NCBI GenBank assembly: GCA_025454075.1
Contig: JALOPD010000012.1
Coordinates: 1-28,637 of the forward strand
From: Desulfobacterales bacterium
GTDB taxonomy: Bacteria; Desulfobacterota; Desulfobacteria; Desulfobacterales; UBA2174_A
Reading direction: 5' to 3'
Length of the DNA: 28,637 nt
The notes under the pieces were generated by a model. It worked only from the letters and a program-made list of their open reading frames with translations. It was not told the DNA's origin and searched no databases. Positions 1-8,081 of this stretch are shown piece by piece. Each line of letters begins with the position of its first letter. The stretch's first letter is position 1. A program made the translations under genes and the position numbers.

Positions 1-645
1 GTTGTTGGACATCTTGATGCGGTCCATCACCTCGCGGATGGACAGCCCGTAGGACGACAGGCGGTTGGGGTCGATGTTGACCTGGTACTGCTTGACGAAC
101 CCCCCCACGCTGGCGACCTCGGCCACCCCCTCGACGCTTGACAGGGCGTAGCGAATGTACCAGTCCTGCAGCGTGCGCAGGAAGGCGAGGTCGTGCGTGC
201 CGGTTTCATCCACCAGGGCGTAGGTGAAGACCCAGCCCACGCCGGTCGCGTCCGGGCCGAGGACCGGGGCGGCGCCCTCGGGCAGGCGCCCCGATATCTG
301 CTGCAGGTATTCCAGCACCCGCGATCGCGCCCAGTAGATGTCGGTCCCGTCTTCGAAGATGGCGTAGACGAAGGAGAACCCGAAATCGGAAAACCCGCGT
401 ACGGTCTTGACCCGCGGAGCCGAAATGAGGGCGGTGACGATCGGGTAGGTGACTTGGTCTTCGATCAGGTCCGGGCTGCGGCCCTCCCAGGGCGTGTAGA
501 TGATCACCTGCACGTCGGAGATGTCCGGTATGGCGTCGAGCGGGATGTTTCTTAACGCATAGACCCCGCCTAAGGCCAGCAGCAGCACCGCCGCAAACAC
601 CAGAAACCGGTTTTTAGCGCAGCCTTCTATGATTTTTTCGATCAT
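1..645 (-). CDS. cusA: CusA/CzcA-type heavy-metal RND efflux pump, N-terminal part (runs off the left edge)
   Basis: Inner-membrane proton-driven pump of a tripartite metal (Cu/Ag or Zn/Co/Cd type) efflux complex. The 215 codons present start at an ATG 2 bases after the adaptor stop codon and stay open to the window edge. A first membrane helix lies at about residues 12-31. It is followed by the family motif PLDAIPDISDVQV and the porter-domain segments YPIVTALISAPRVKTVRG and VEGVAEVASVGGFVKQYQV. Full proteins of this family are about 1,030-1,050 residues, so about four fifths is missing, including the proton-relay helices and the metal-site region. Metal specificity therefore cannot be decided here. 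It is the third gene of an operon ordered channel, adaptor, pump. No metal-responsive two-component system is visible in the window. Confidence 0.93.
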   Translation of the reverse strand, partial: MIEKIIEGCAKNRFLVFAAVLLLALGGVYALRNIPLDAIPDISDVQVIIYTPWEGRSPDLIEDQVTYPIVTALISAPRVKTVRGFSDFGFSFVYAIFEDGTDIYWARSRVLEYLQQISGRLPEGAAPVLGPDATGVGWVFTYALVDETGTHDLAFLRTLQDWYIRYALSSVEGVAEVASVGGFVKQYQVNIDPNRLSSYGLSIREVMDRIKMSNN

Positions 646-647
646 CG

Positions 648-1853
648 CTAGTGCTGATGTCCCATGCCGCCGACGGCCTCTTTGAGCTTGGATTCCGAAT
701 CGATCAGGAAGTTGGCGCTGGTGACCACCCGCTCCCCGGCCTTGAGGCCGTCGAGCACTTCAAAGAGGTCGCTCGCCCTGGCCCCCAGCCGGACCTCGCG
801 CGGCTCGAAATAGCCGGAACCCCGGTCGACGATGACCACCTTGCGGACCCCGGTGTCGATGACCGCGCCCTCCGGCACCGCCAGTCTGTCGCCGAGCGGC
901 ACGGTGATCTCCACGTCGGCGAACATTTCCGGCTTGAGCTTGCCGTGGGGGTTGGCGAACTCATACCGGACCTTGGCGGTCCGGGTCTGAGCGTCCATGT
1001 AAGGGTAGATGTAGATGGCTTTGCCGGTGAAGGTTTCACCGGGGTAGTAGGGCATCTGGATGGCGGCCGGCTGCCCCACGCGGATGGCCGACAGCTCGGA
1101 TTCGTAGATGTCGGCGATGAGCCAGACCACCGAGAGGTCGGCGATCTTGAAGAGCGCCATGCCGGCATCCACGAACTGGCCCTTGTTGACCATTTTCTCA
1201 AGCACGTGGCCCGTAAAAGGACTGTAAAGCGTCAGGGTCTTTTTCGGCTCGCGGCTCTCCTCGAGCGCTTGGATCTGGGCATCGCTGATGTCCCAGAGCT
1301 TCAGGCGCCGGCGTGCGGATTCGGCCAGCAGGTTGCCGCCTTCCGTGACTTCCGAAAACGGGCTTTTCGACCAGTCCTGCCTGGCCTTGAGGGCCAGGAG
1401 GTATTCTTCCTGGGTGGAGACGAGCTCCGGGCTGTAGATGGTGAGCAGCGGCTCCCCCTTGCGCACGAACCGGCCGGTGAAGTCCACGTAGAGCTGTTCG
1501 ATCCAGCCGCTGATTTTGGGCGAAACGATGCCGATGCGCTTTTCGTCGTAGTCGATCCGGCCCACGGTGCGGATGACTTTCGTAAGCGAGCGCTTTTCCA
1601 CCGACCCGAATCGCACCCCGATGAGCTGCTGGCGTTCCGGAGAGATCTGGACGTTGCCCGGAGCGATCTCCTGGACCTTGCCCTCCTTGCGGATGGACTC
1701 CATGGTGAGCCCCTTCAGCTCATCGAGGTCGTCCGCCTTCTGCGCCGCCGGGGGAGCACTCGCGCCGTGACCGGACGGGTGCTGGGCCCGGCTGGGCGAG
1801 GCCGCGGCCGCCAGCGCGGCCAGCAGCAGGATGGCCCACATCCGGCGATTCAT
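648..1853 (-). CDS. cusB: CusB-type RND efflux periplasmic adaptor (membrane fusion protein)
   Basis: Periplasmic adaptor joining the RND pump to the outer-membrane channel. The 401-residue product begins with a signal peptide (about residues 1-23, Ala-rich, ending SPSRA). A His-containing segment follows (QHPSGHG). The CusB pattern comes next: a beta-barrel entry around VIRTVGRIDYDEKRIGIVSP, a lipoyl/barrel-sandwich half GWIEQLYVDFTGRFVRKGEP, a helical hairpin (SPELVSTQEEYLLALKARQ) and the return strand. The C-terminal membrane-proximal domain ends in GGMGHQH. Length is normal for the family (about 380-410). The ATG overlaps the stop of the upstream channel gene as ATGA, so translation is probably coupled. 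The His/Met-rich ends suggest metal contact, but this is inference. Confidence 0.93.
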   Translation of the reverse strand: MNRRMWAILLLAALAAAASPSRAQHPSGHGASAPPAAQKADDLDELKGLTMESIRKEGKVQEIAPGNVQISPERQQLIGVRFGSVEKRSLTKVIRTVGRIDYDEKRIGIVSPKISGWIEQLYVDFTGRFVRKGEPLLTIYSPELVSTQEEYLLALKARQDWSKSPFSEVTEGGNLLAESARRRLKLWDISDAQIQALEESREPKKTLTLYSPFTGHVLEKMVNKGQFVDAGMALFKIADLSVVWLIADIYESELSAIRVGQPAAIQMPYYPGETFTGKAIYIYPYMDAQTRTAKVRYEFANPHGKLKPEMFADVEITVPLGDRLAVPEGAVIDTGVRKVVIVDRGSGYFEPREVRLGARASDLFEVLDGLKAGERVVTSANFLIDSESKLKEAVGGMGHQH

Positions 1854-3115
1854 TTCAGCACCTCCCGGGAGAATGTCGTCCCCACGGCGGCCTCCAACGC
1901 CGCCAGGCTCTTCTCGTACTCGGTCAAGGCGTCGTGGTAGTCCAGCTCGTAGCGGTAAAGGCGCATGCGGCTGTCGAGCAGCGTCATGAAGTCGGCCTTG
2001 TTGACCATGTAGGCGCTCAGGGCGGTGTCGATCTGCAGCCGGGACTGGGGGATGATCCCCGTGCGGTAGAGCTCGATCTTGCGCTCCAGGCGCTGGGCCA
2101 TCGACCCCATGTCGGCGATCATGTAAAATATTTCGTTTTGGGCGCCGTCGAACTTGGCCTGGGAGGAGCGGACCTCCGCGTAAGCCTCCGCCACCTTGCG
2201 CTCCTGCTTGGACTTGTAGAAAATGGGCAGGTTCATTTCGACCATGCCGGTGACCATGTCGAGGCGGTCATCCCGCTGGCCGTAGGCAAACTTCAGACTG
2301 AAGTCCGGGAAATAATCCCGCCGCGCCAAATCGACGCTCTTGCCCCGGGCGGCGATGTCCTGCTTCAAGGCCCTGAGCATGGGGTTATTGGCGGCAGCCT
2401 GCTGCTGGAGGTCCTCGATGGAAAAGGCCGCCGGCCGGAAGCCGACCTCCGCGGGACGCCCGAGCGGGTCGTTCGGCGGCCGGTTGAGGAGGTAGTTCAG
2501 CCTGGCCGTCAGCGCCCGTCTCTTCTGATCGAGCATGATCAGGTCGTCCACCATCTTGGAGATCTCCACCTGGTTGCGGATGACGTCCTCCTGGATGGCC
2601 TGCCCTAATGAGTAGCGGGTCTGGGTGATCCTGGCCAGTTCCTCCAGCAAGCCCTTGTTGCGCTGGGTGACTTCCATGGTGCGGTAGACATGGGAGAGAT
2701 CGTAGAAGGTGATTTTGACATCTTTGGCCACCTGATTGGCGACGTCGTCGGCCTCGGCTGCTCCCGCGTCGGCCTCCTTGGCGGCGGCCTCCTCGCCCAG
2801 GCCCCTCTTGCCGGGGAACGGGAATTTCTGGGATACGGAGACCTCCTTGGCGGTCATGTCTTCTTCGTTGAAATCGAAGTTGTTGGGCAGGTTGACCACG
2901 CCGAAACCCAGCATGGGGTCGTCCAGGGCGCCGGCCTGCGGGATTTTCTCTTTCAGCGCGGAGTGTCTTTCGCGGGCGGCGAGGATTTTCGGGTTCCTTG
3001 CGATGGCCTCCTGCACCAGCGGCTCCACCCGCAGGACCGGTTCTTCTGCGGCCGCCATGGCTGCGGTCGCAAGCGAAAATGCGGCTGCCCACATTGAAAT
3101 GACCCTTTTCGTCAT
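1850..3115 (-). CDS. cusC: TolC/CusC-family outer-membrane efflux channel
   Basis: Outer-membrane exit duct of the metal efflux complex. The protein has 421 residues with a signal peptide of about 22 residues (MTKRVISMWAAAFSLATAA). Two OEP repeats follow, rich in long amphipathic helices, for example around VAKDVKITFYDLSHVYRTME and KQERKVAEAYAEVRSSQAKF. There is no lipobox cysteine, unlike E. coli CusC, and it is somewhat shorter than that protein. A good ribosome binding site (GGGGAGG) lies five bases before the ATG. It is the first gene of the three-gene efflux operon, and its stop overlaps the next start by ATGA. Assignment to CusC rather than another TolC-like channel rests mainly on its neighbours. 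Confidence 0.88.
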   Translation of the reverse strand: MTKRVISMWAAAFSLATAAMAAAEEPVLRVEPLVQEAIARNPKILAARERHSALKEKIPQAGALDDPMLGFGVVNLPNNFDFNEEDMTAKEVSVSQKFPFPGKRGLGEEAAAKEADAGAAEADDVANQVAKDVKITFYDLSHVYRTMEVTQRNKGLLEELARITQTRYSLGQAIQEDVIRNQVEISKMVDDLIMLDQKRRALTARLNYLLNRPPNDPLGRPAEVGFRPAAFSIEDLQQQAAANNPMLRALKQDIAARGKSVDLARRDYFPDFSLKFAYGQRDDRLDMVTGMVEMNLPIFYKSKQERKVAEAYAEVRSSQAKFDGAQNEIFYMIADMGSMAQRLERKIELYRTGIIPQSRLQIDTALSAYMVNKADFMTLLDSRMRLYRYELDYHDALTEYEKSLAALEAAVGTTFSREVLK

Positions 3116-3223
3116 CGATGCCTCCCCGCATGGATTTGGAAGAACAGGAACGCCGTGCGTGCCTTCGGGTTCACTCCGCCGAGGTGGATAGGGCCCGGTA
3201 ACAAATCTTATTCTATAGGGAGT

Positions 3224-3252
3224 AAATTAGGACCGCGCCCCCAGGCTGTCAA
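3224..3252 (-). promoter_or_regulatory. Candidate sigma-70 promoter for the efflux operon
   Basis: On the minus strand a perfect -35 box TTGACA (3252-3247) is followed after 17 bases by TAATTT (3229-3224), a weak -10 box. Transcription would start near 3217, leaving a leader of about 100 bases before the channel gene. The surrounding sequence is AT-richer than the flanking genes. No clear metal-regulator operator was recognised. Confidence 0.4.
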
Positions 3253-3264
3253 ACAGACGGTGTT

Positions 3265-3292
3265 CCCGGCCGGATGGTGCCGGCCGGCCGGG
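3265..3292 (-). terminator. GC-rich hairpin after the glycosyltransferase gene, possible terminator
   Basis: Perfect 9-base inverted repeat (CCCGGCCGG at 3265-3273, CCGGCCGGG at 3284-3292) with a 10-base loop, starting 10 bases after the stop of the minus-strand GT2 gene. There is no T-tract after it on the minus strand, so it is a weak or factor-dependent terminator at best. Confidence 0.35.
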
Positions 3293-3301
3293 CGCCGCGG
3301 C

Positions 3302-4246
3302 TCAGTTTCCGATCGGGGGAATGGCCAGGTAGGCCAGGCGCTTCATCTCGCGCCGGCCGTGGGTGACGGTGTCCAGCACGAAACCGCAGGTGAGGCTCAG
3401 AGAGGCCAGTATCATGAGCCCGGTGGACAGGATCGCCGTGGGGAAGCGCGGCACGAGGCCGGTTTCGATGTAGGTGACGATGATCGGGTAGGAGAGGACC
3501 ACGGCGGCCAGGGCCAGAACCCCGGCAATGATGGAGAAGAAGGCCAAGGGCCGCTCCTCCTTGAAGAGGTTGAGGATCATCATCAGGATGCGGAAGCCGT
3601 CGCGGTAGGTGCGCAGCTTGCTCGCGGATCCCGCCGGCCGGGTTTTGTAAGCGGTGACGACCTCGGCGATGGGCATGCGCAGCTCGAGCGCGTGCACCGA
3701 GAGCTCGGTTTCGGTCTCGAACCCCGCGGAAAGCGCCGGGAACGATTTCACGAACCGCCGCGAGAACACGCGGTAGCCGGAGAGGATGTCGGTGAAGGTG
3801 CGTCCGAAGCACAGCCCGAGAAACCCGGTGAGCAGGTCGTTGCCGAAGCGGTGGCCGCGGCGGAAAGCCTCGCCCTCGTAGGTCGTGAGCCGCGAGCCGA
3901 CCACCATGTCCAGCTGTTCGCCGACAAGCTTTTCCACCATGGCCGGCGCGCTGGCGGCGTCGTAGGTTCCGTCGCCGTCGGCCAGCACGTAGATGTCGGC
4001 TTCCACATCGGCGAACATGCGGCGCACCACATGCCCCTTGCCCTGGCGGGTTTCGCGGCGCACCACGGCTCCGGCCGTGCGGGCGATTTCGACCGTTCCA
4101 TCTTTGGAGTTGTTGTCGTAGACGTAAACCACGGCCTGCGGGAGCGCCGCACGGAAGTCGCGCACGACGTCGGCGATGGCCGCCTCCTCATTGTAGCAGG
4201 GCAGGATCACCGCCACGCGAGAGCTCTGGGTGTTCACGGTCGTCAT
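3302..4246 (-). CDS. GT2-family glycosyltransferase with two C-terminal membrane helices (DPM1/GtrB-like)
   Basis: Likely transfers a sugar from a nucleotide donor to polyprenyl phosphate or another membrane acceptor, with the active site in the cytoplasm. The 314-residue protein opens with the GT-A fold strand VAVILPCYNEEAAIADVV. It carries the metal/nucleotide-binding DXD-type segment VLADGDGTYD (about residues 90-100) and the segment VVGSRL. Two hydrophobic helices sit near residues 225-250 and 265-290, followed by a short basic tail, as in the GtrB/dolichol-phosphate-mannose synthase type. A GAGAGGG ribosome binding site overlaps the stop of the upstream gene and decides the start. The gene follows a multi-pass membrane protein with a 13-base gap. 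Together they look like a lipid-linked sugar synthase and its GT-C partner. The sugar and the acceptor are unknown. Confidence 0.88.
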   Translation of the reverse strand: MTTVNTQSSRVAVILPCYNEEAAIADVVRDFRAALPQAVVYVYDNNSKDGTVEIARTAGAVVRRETRQGKGHVVRRMFADVEADIYVLADGDGTYDAASAPAMVEKLVGEQLDMVVGSRLTTYEGEAFRRGHRFGNDLLTGFLGLCFGRTFTDILSGYRVFSRRFVKSFPALSAGFETETELSVHALELRMPIAEVVTAYKTRPAGSASKLRTYRDGFRILMMILNLFKEERPLAFFSIIAGVLALAAVVLSYPIIVTYIETGLVPRFPTAILSTGLMILASLSLTCGFVLDTVTHGRREMKRLAYLAIPPIGN

Positions 4247-4259
4247 GGGGCGTTCCCTC

Positions 4260-5897
4260 TCAATGGGAAGGTTTCGGGGTCACCCGGCACAGGTAGAACA
4301 GGTGCTCCTGCTGAGGCTCGATCCCCGGCACGAAGCTTTGGCAGCCGGCGCGGTCGAGCTCCAGACCGTAGAACTCAAGGGCGTTCAAGGCGTGCCACTC
4401 CTCGTAGACTCGAAACAGGATCAGCACCGGGCCGGTGTGGTCGACCAGGGCCCGCATCATCAGGCGGTCGGTTTCGTTCAGGGTCGGCGAGGGGCCGGTC
4501 ATGTAGCCCTGGATGCGCAGAAACCGCACCTGCGGCGGGAAATACGGGATCATGTAGGCGATGGGGTCGTGGCCGGTCACCAGCACGACCGCGTCCCGTT
4601 CGCCGGCCAGCGCGGGCAGGCGCACGTCGAAATAGTCCGAGGTCCAGGGCCGCCGTCCCCAGTGGCCGGGATCGAGCGTGACGAGCAGCAAGAGCATGCA
4701 GGCCAAGGCGGCCCGCAGCCGGCGGCGCGGGCTGCGCAGGAGTGTTCCCAGTGCCATGAAAATGGTGAGCGGCACCAGGAACTCGCACACGACCGCATAG
4801 CGATACACGGCGAACATCTTCATCCAAAGGAAGAACGAGACCACCATGAAGATGACGAAGAACCGGGTCATGGCCCGGGCGTCGCCGTCGCCGGCAGGGG
4901 CGTTCGCGCCGCTGCGCCGCTGCAGCATTCGCCGGATTGCAAGGACCAGCAGCGCCAGCAGCAGGACGTACAGCAGCGGGAAACGCAGGTCGCGGAAGCC
5001 CACCTCGCTTACCCGGGTCGGGTCGACGTTGAACCAGAAGGGGAAGAGCAGCCACATCGCCAGGTTCTTGGGGATGAAGCGTTCGTCGCGGTAGGAGCCG
5101 ATCGCACCCCACGGGGATTTGAAAAACTCGTTGAAGTAGGGAAAGAGCGGGTTTTGGAAGCGCTGCCACATCTCCAGCAGCCAGAACCCGCCGGTCAGGG
5201 CCGCACCGGCCAGCACGCCCAGGCCGAAGATGAAGGCCAGAACAAACCGCCGCCCGAACGGTGCCGCGAGGCCGAAGAAGGCGGCACAGAGCCCCACGCA
5301 GTAAACGGCGAAGGGCAGTTTAAGGCCGAGAGTGGACCCGGCCAGCACTCCCGCCGCCGCGGCGACCGGCCAGCCGGAGCCGATCGAGGCGCAGAGGCGC
5401 GTCCGATGGCGCACGATCAGCCAGACCGCCGTGAGCACCGGCAGGCTCAGCACGTTGTCGCCGAAGCTCGTCCCGATTTCAGCGAGGTTGATCGCTCCCA
5501 GCATGGCGACCAAGGTCAGTCCCAGGCAACACCAGGCGGTTTTTCCCGGCCGGCCGAGGTCGACCACCTGCCGGGTGATGCCGTAGATGACAATTGCGTT
5601 CAGCCCGGGAATAAAACCCAGCATGAACCCCACCGCCTTCGGCGGCAGCGCCTTCACGGCGCAATAGAAGGGGACGTACATCAGCGGGTTGTAATAAGTC
5701 GCCACGTGCGACACCGCGACGTCGTGTCCCATGCGCGCGGTCAGGAAGGCAAAGGGGTTATAGAAGTGGTAGTTGCGCAAGTCCCAGGAGACATCCTGGC
5801 CGAGCCACAGGATGCTCGCCCCGAATGCGACGGGGATCAGGCAGAGAAAAAGGCGTGCGAACCGCTCACGGCTGCTGGGGGTGTCGGTCAGGGGCAT
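4260..5897 (-). CDS. Multi-pass membrane protein, probable GT-C-type glycosyltransferase
   Basis: A strongly hydrophobic protein of 545 residues with about ten or more predicted membrane helices and a soluble C-terminal domain of about 130 residues. The first outside loop holds acidic residues in the context QDVSWDLRNYHFYNP, where GT-C enzymes keep their catalytic Asp. This suggests a sugar transferase using a polyprenyl-phosphate donor on the periplasmic side. I could not match it to a named family. The start is uncertain: an in-frame ATG at 5954 would add 19 residues. That added stretch is AT-rich compared with the gene, and neither start has a good ribosome binding site, so the inner ATG is preferred. 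The downstream GT2 enzyme could make its lipid-linked donor. The function is inferred from topology and context only. Confidence 0.7.
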   Translation of the reverse strand: MPLTDTPSSRERFARLFLCLIPVAFGASILWLGQDVSWDLRNYHFYNPFAFLTARMGHDVAVSHVATYYNPLMYVPFYCAVKALPPKAVGFMLGFIPGLNAIVIYGITRQVVDLGRPGKTAWCCLGLTLVAMLGAINLAEIGTSFGDNVLSLPVLTAVWLIVRHRTRLCASIGSGWPVAAAAGVLAGSTLGLKLPFAVYCVGLCAAFFGLAAPFGRRFVLAFIFGLGVLAGAALTGGFWLLEMWQRFQNPLFPYFNEFFKSPWGAIGSYRDERFIPKNLAMWLLFPFWFNVDPTRVSEVGFRDLRFPLLYVLLLALLVLAIRRMLQRRSGANAPAGDGDARAMTRFFVIFMVVSFFLWMKMFAVYRYAVVCEFLVPLTIFMALGTLLRSPRRRLRAALACMLLLLVTLDPGHWGRRPWTSDYFDVRLPALAGERDAVVLVTGHDPIAYMIPYFPPQVRFLRIQGYMTGPSPTLNETDRLMMRALVDHTGPVLILFRVYEEWHALNALEFYGLELDRAGCQSFVPGIEPQQEHLFYLCRVTPKPSH

Positions 5898-5991
5898 CGG
5901 GTTGTTTTGTAACTGCCTGGAAATACTTATGATCGAGAATGACTCCACATACACCAGGCCCCGTTGCCTGTCAACCGGAAGTTCGTGGGGG

Positions 5992-6234
5992 TCAACCGGT
6001 CAGGCCGAAAGGCGCAGGGGTTTTGCGGATCGCGTGCAGGCGGATTTCCCCTGCGGGGGCCGGTCTGTGATCTTCCGCGTCGACGGCAGCGCACTGGCTG
6101 CAGTCAAGGCAGAAGTTCTTGAAGGCGGCCTCGGCGAGGCAGCTCCGGTAGTCCGGGCAGCAGACCTCCCGCAGCGGCGGGTTTTCCTCGCGCTGGGCAT
6201 TCATCCTGACGAACTGGGGTCGTTTTTCCTTCAT
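5992..6234 (-). CDS. Small Cys-rich protein of unknown function
   Basis: Eighty residues, preceded by a strong ribosome binding site (GGAGGAGG, 6252-6245) ten bases before the ATG, which is the main reason to accept it as a gene. The centre holds six cysteines arranged CCPDYRSC and CLDCSQC. This spacing could bind a metal or Fe-S centre or form disulfides. No signal peptide or membrane helix is seen. It ends 37 or 94 bases before the next minus-strand gene, depending on that gene's start, so it could share a transcript with the glycosyltransferase pair. No family was recognised. Confidence 0.55.
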   Translation of the reverse strand: MKEKRPQFVRMNAQREENPPLREVCCPDYRSCLAEAAFKNFCLDCSQCAAVDAEDHRPAPAGEIRLHAIRKTPAPFGLTG

Positions 6235-6463
6235 GGAATCGGGGCCTCCTCCGGCGATGGTTGTCTGCGACCTCTATCGGCACAATCGGGTCAAGACATT
6301 AGCCGCTGTTGTTCCGGCCGAAGGTCTCGATGGGAGCCGACAATGGAGACCCCTTGCCCGGGTTTTCAGGATCGGCTAAGATAAACCGCCGTCCACACCT
6401 TGCCGCACGGCGCACCAGGGTTGGGCCGTACAATAGCCGGAAGCATGGGAAGCGGGGGCCGTC

Positions 6464-6691
6464 ATGGACCTTGAAGAGTCGTTGCAAAGGCTGGAAGAGC
6501 GCATTGATCTTCTCAAGAGGAAAGCCGACGATCGCGGCGACGCGTACCACCAAGGTTTCACCAGGGGCGTGTGCATGGCCCTGCTGATGTTGCAAAGCCA
6601 GGCGCCTGCGGCTCGGACCGTAAAGAAAGAAACGTCAGTCACCCCATCACCGCCCGCCACACCCGGACGCGATCAGCTCGATTTGTTTTAG
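6464..6691 (+). CDS. Small coiled-coil protein ending in a beta-clamp-binding-like motif
   Basis: A 75-residue protein of unknown family. Residues 1-25 are a charged amphipathic helix with heptad-like leucines (LEESLQRLEERIDLLKRK). The middle is YHQGFTRGVCMALLMLQSQ, and the tail is a Pro/Thr-rich linker. The last five residues are QLDLF, an exact match to the QL(S/D)LF motif by which replication and repair proteins bind the beta sliding clamp. The motif is C-terminal, as in many clamp clients. The ribosome binding site is only a G-rich stretch (AAGCGGGGG). A weak -10-like TACAAT sits at 6429-6434. It lies 50 bases before the M20 peptidase gene. Coding status is probable but not certain. Confidence 0.55.
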   Translation: MDLEESLQRLEERIDLLKRKADDRGDAYHQGFTRGVCMALLMLQSQAPAARTVKKETSVTPSPPATPGRDQLDLF

Positions 6692-6741
6692 GATGCCTTC
6701 AAGCTGATTCGTGAGGCGGGCCCATCGCAAAAGGAGGAAAA

Positions 6742-8031
6742 ATGCTGAGATCGAAACCCGTTGTCCCGACCCTCATCCTCTTCGTTTTGTCTGTTTTGAT
6801 TGTTCACCCTCTTTGGGCGGATTCCAAGAAGATCACCGCCGCGATCGACGAGGCGAGCCAAAGCTGCCGGGGCGTCTCCCGGCAGATCTGGGAGTTCAAG
6901 GAGCCCGGCCAGCAGGAGTTCAAGAGCTCCGCGCTGCTGAAGGAGGAACTGGCCAAGCTCGGCTACAAGGTGACGGGCGACCTGAAGGTTCCCGAAGACC
7001 TGGTCAAAGACGGCGTCGCCAAGACCGCCTTCAAGGCCGAGATGGCCGGCAAGGGGCCCGGCCCCACGGTCACCATCATGCTGGAGTACGATGCGCTCGC
7101 CATCGGCCACGCCTGCGGCCACAACCTGATCGCCACTTCGGGGCTTATGGCGGCGGCAGGGCTAGCCAAGGTGATGAAAGAGACCCCCGGCCGGGTATTC
7201 GTCATCGGCACGCCGGACGAAGAGCGCGGCTCTATGGGCGGCGGCAAGGTGGCGTTGCTCGAAGGCGGCCACTTCGACGGCTCGGATGTGGTGTTTATCA
7301 CTCACGTATCGGACCGGTGGAGCCTCGACCAGCGCTTGCTGGCGATGAAGCGGGCCAACTTCACTTTCAAGGGCAAATCGGCGCATGCCGCCGCTGCGCC
7401 CCACAAGGGCATCAACGCACTTCGAGGGGTGCTGCTGACCTTCAACTGCGTCGACCAGCTGCGCGAGCACCTGCGCCAGGACGTGCGAATTCACGGCATC
7501 GTTGCCAAAGGCGGAGGCCCGGTGAACATTGTGCCGGAGCTGGCCCAGGCCGAGTTTGCCTGCCGCGCGCTCGACACCGCCACCATGGAGGATGCTTACG
7601 GCAAGATCGTCAAGTGCGCTCAGGCCGGTGAGCTTGGAACCGGCACGACCTTGGAATTCAAAGCGCCGCGGGTTGCTCTGAAAGCGGCCATCGTCGTGCC
7701 CGCGCTGCTCGATGCGGTTCAGGCCAACTTGAAGGGCCTCGGAATCCCCGCAAACCAGTTCAAGGACTTCGACGAGCTGGCCTCATCCGATCTTGGGATG
7801 GTGAGCTACAGCTACCCCACGGTCAATCTCTGGTTCAAGATCGCCCCTGATGGCACAGCCTTGCACAGCGATGCCCTGCGCGAGGCCGCCAACACGGACG
7901 ATGCCTGGAAGGCCACCGTGACCGCCGGCAAGGCCGTTGCGCTGTCGGCCTACGAGATGCTGACAAAGCCCGAGAGACTCAAGGCCGTTCAGGATGGTTT
8001 CAAGGAAGCCAAGGCCAAGGAAGGGAAGTAA
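6742..8031 (+). CDS. Exported M20-family amidohydrolase/peptidase
   Basis: A metal-dependent amide-bond hydrolase of the M20 (AbgB/amidohydrolase-like) group, 429 residues. An N-terminal signal peptide (residues 1-26, ending HPLWA) predicts export to the periplasm. The metal-site motif HACGHN begins at H123, and the catalytic/metal acidic pair sits in PDEERG (E160, E161). A lid/dimerisation domain follows (FTFKGKSAHAAAAPHKGINA), with a C-terminal metal-ligand region near ALHSDALREA. A textbook ribosome binding site (AAAGGAGG) precedes the ATG. Cytoplasmic members of this group cleave N-acyl or aminobenzoyl-amino acids, and the substrate here is unknown. Export is less usual for the AbgB-like type and suggests a role in scavenging amidated compounds in the periplasm. 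Confidence 0.9.
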   Translation: MLRSKPVVPTLILFVLSVLIVHPLWADSKKITAAIDEASQSCRGVSRQIWEFKEPGQQEFKSSALLKEELAKLGYKVTGDLKVPEDLVKDGVAKTAFKAEMAGKGPGPTVTIMLEYDALAIGHACGHNLIATSGLMAAAGLAKVMKETPGRVFVIGTPDEERGSMGGGKVALLEGGHFDGSDVVFITHVSDRWSLDQRLLAMKRANFTFKGKSAHAAAAPHKGINALRGVLLTFNCVDQLREHLRQDVRIHGIVAKGGGPVNIVPELAQAEFACRALDTATMEDAYGKIVKCAQAGELGTGTTLEFKAPRVALKAAIVVPALLDAVQANLKGLGIPANQFKDFDELASSDLGMVSYSYPTVNLWFKIAPDGTALHSDALREAANTDDAWKATVTAGKAVALSAYEMLTKPERLKAVQDGFKEAKAKEGK

Positions 8032-8081
8032 AAGCAAGGGGTCGAAGGGTCAGGGGTTCAAGGAAAACCGTTCTGCGTTGG

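Noticed and set aside
651..1940. Long plus-strand open frame opposite the adaptor gene
   Set aside because: Exactly antisense to a well-supported CusB-type gene; translation is low-complexity His/Asp/Val-rich as expected for a mirror frame in GC-rich DNA, and no ribosome binding site is seen.
3155..5912. Two long plus-strand frames opposite the glycosyltransferase genes
   Set aside because: Arg/Gly/Pro/Gln-rich translations with no domain, fully antisense to genes with clear membrane helices and motifs.
6299..6660. Minus-strand frames overlapping the 75-residue protein gene
   Set aside because: No ribosome binding site and no recognisable features; the plus-strand frame has a coiled coil and a meaningful C-terminus.
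6711..7631. 306-codon plus-strand frame overlapping the M20 gene in another frame
   Set aside because: Arg/Gly-rich shadow; the M20 frame has signal peptide, ribosome binding site and active-site motifs.
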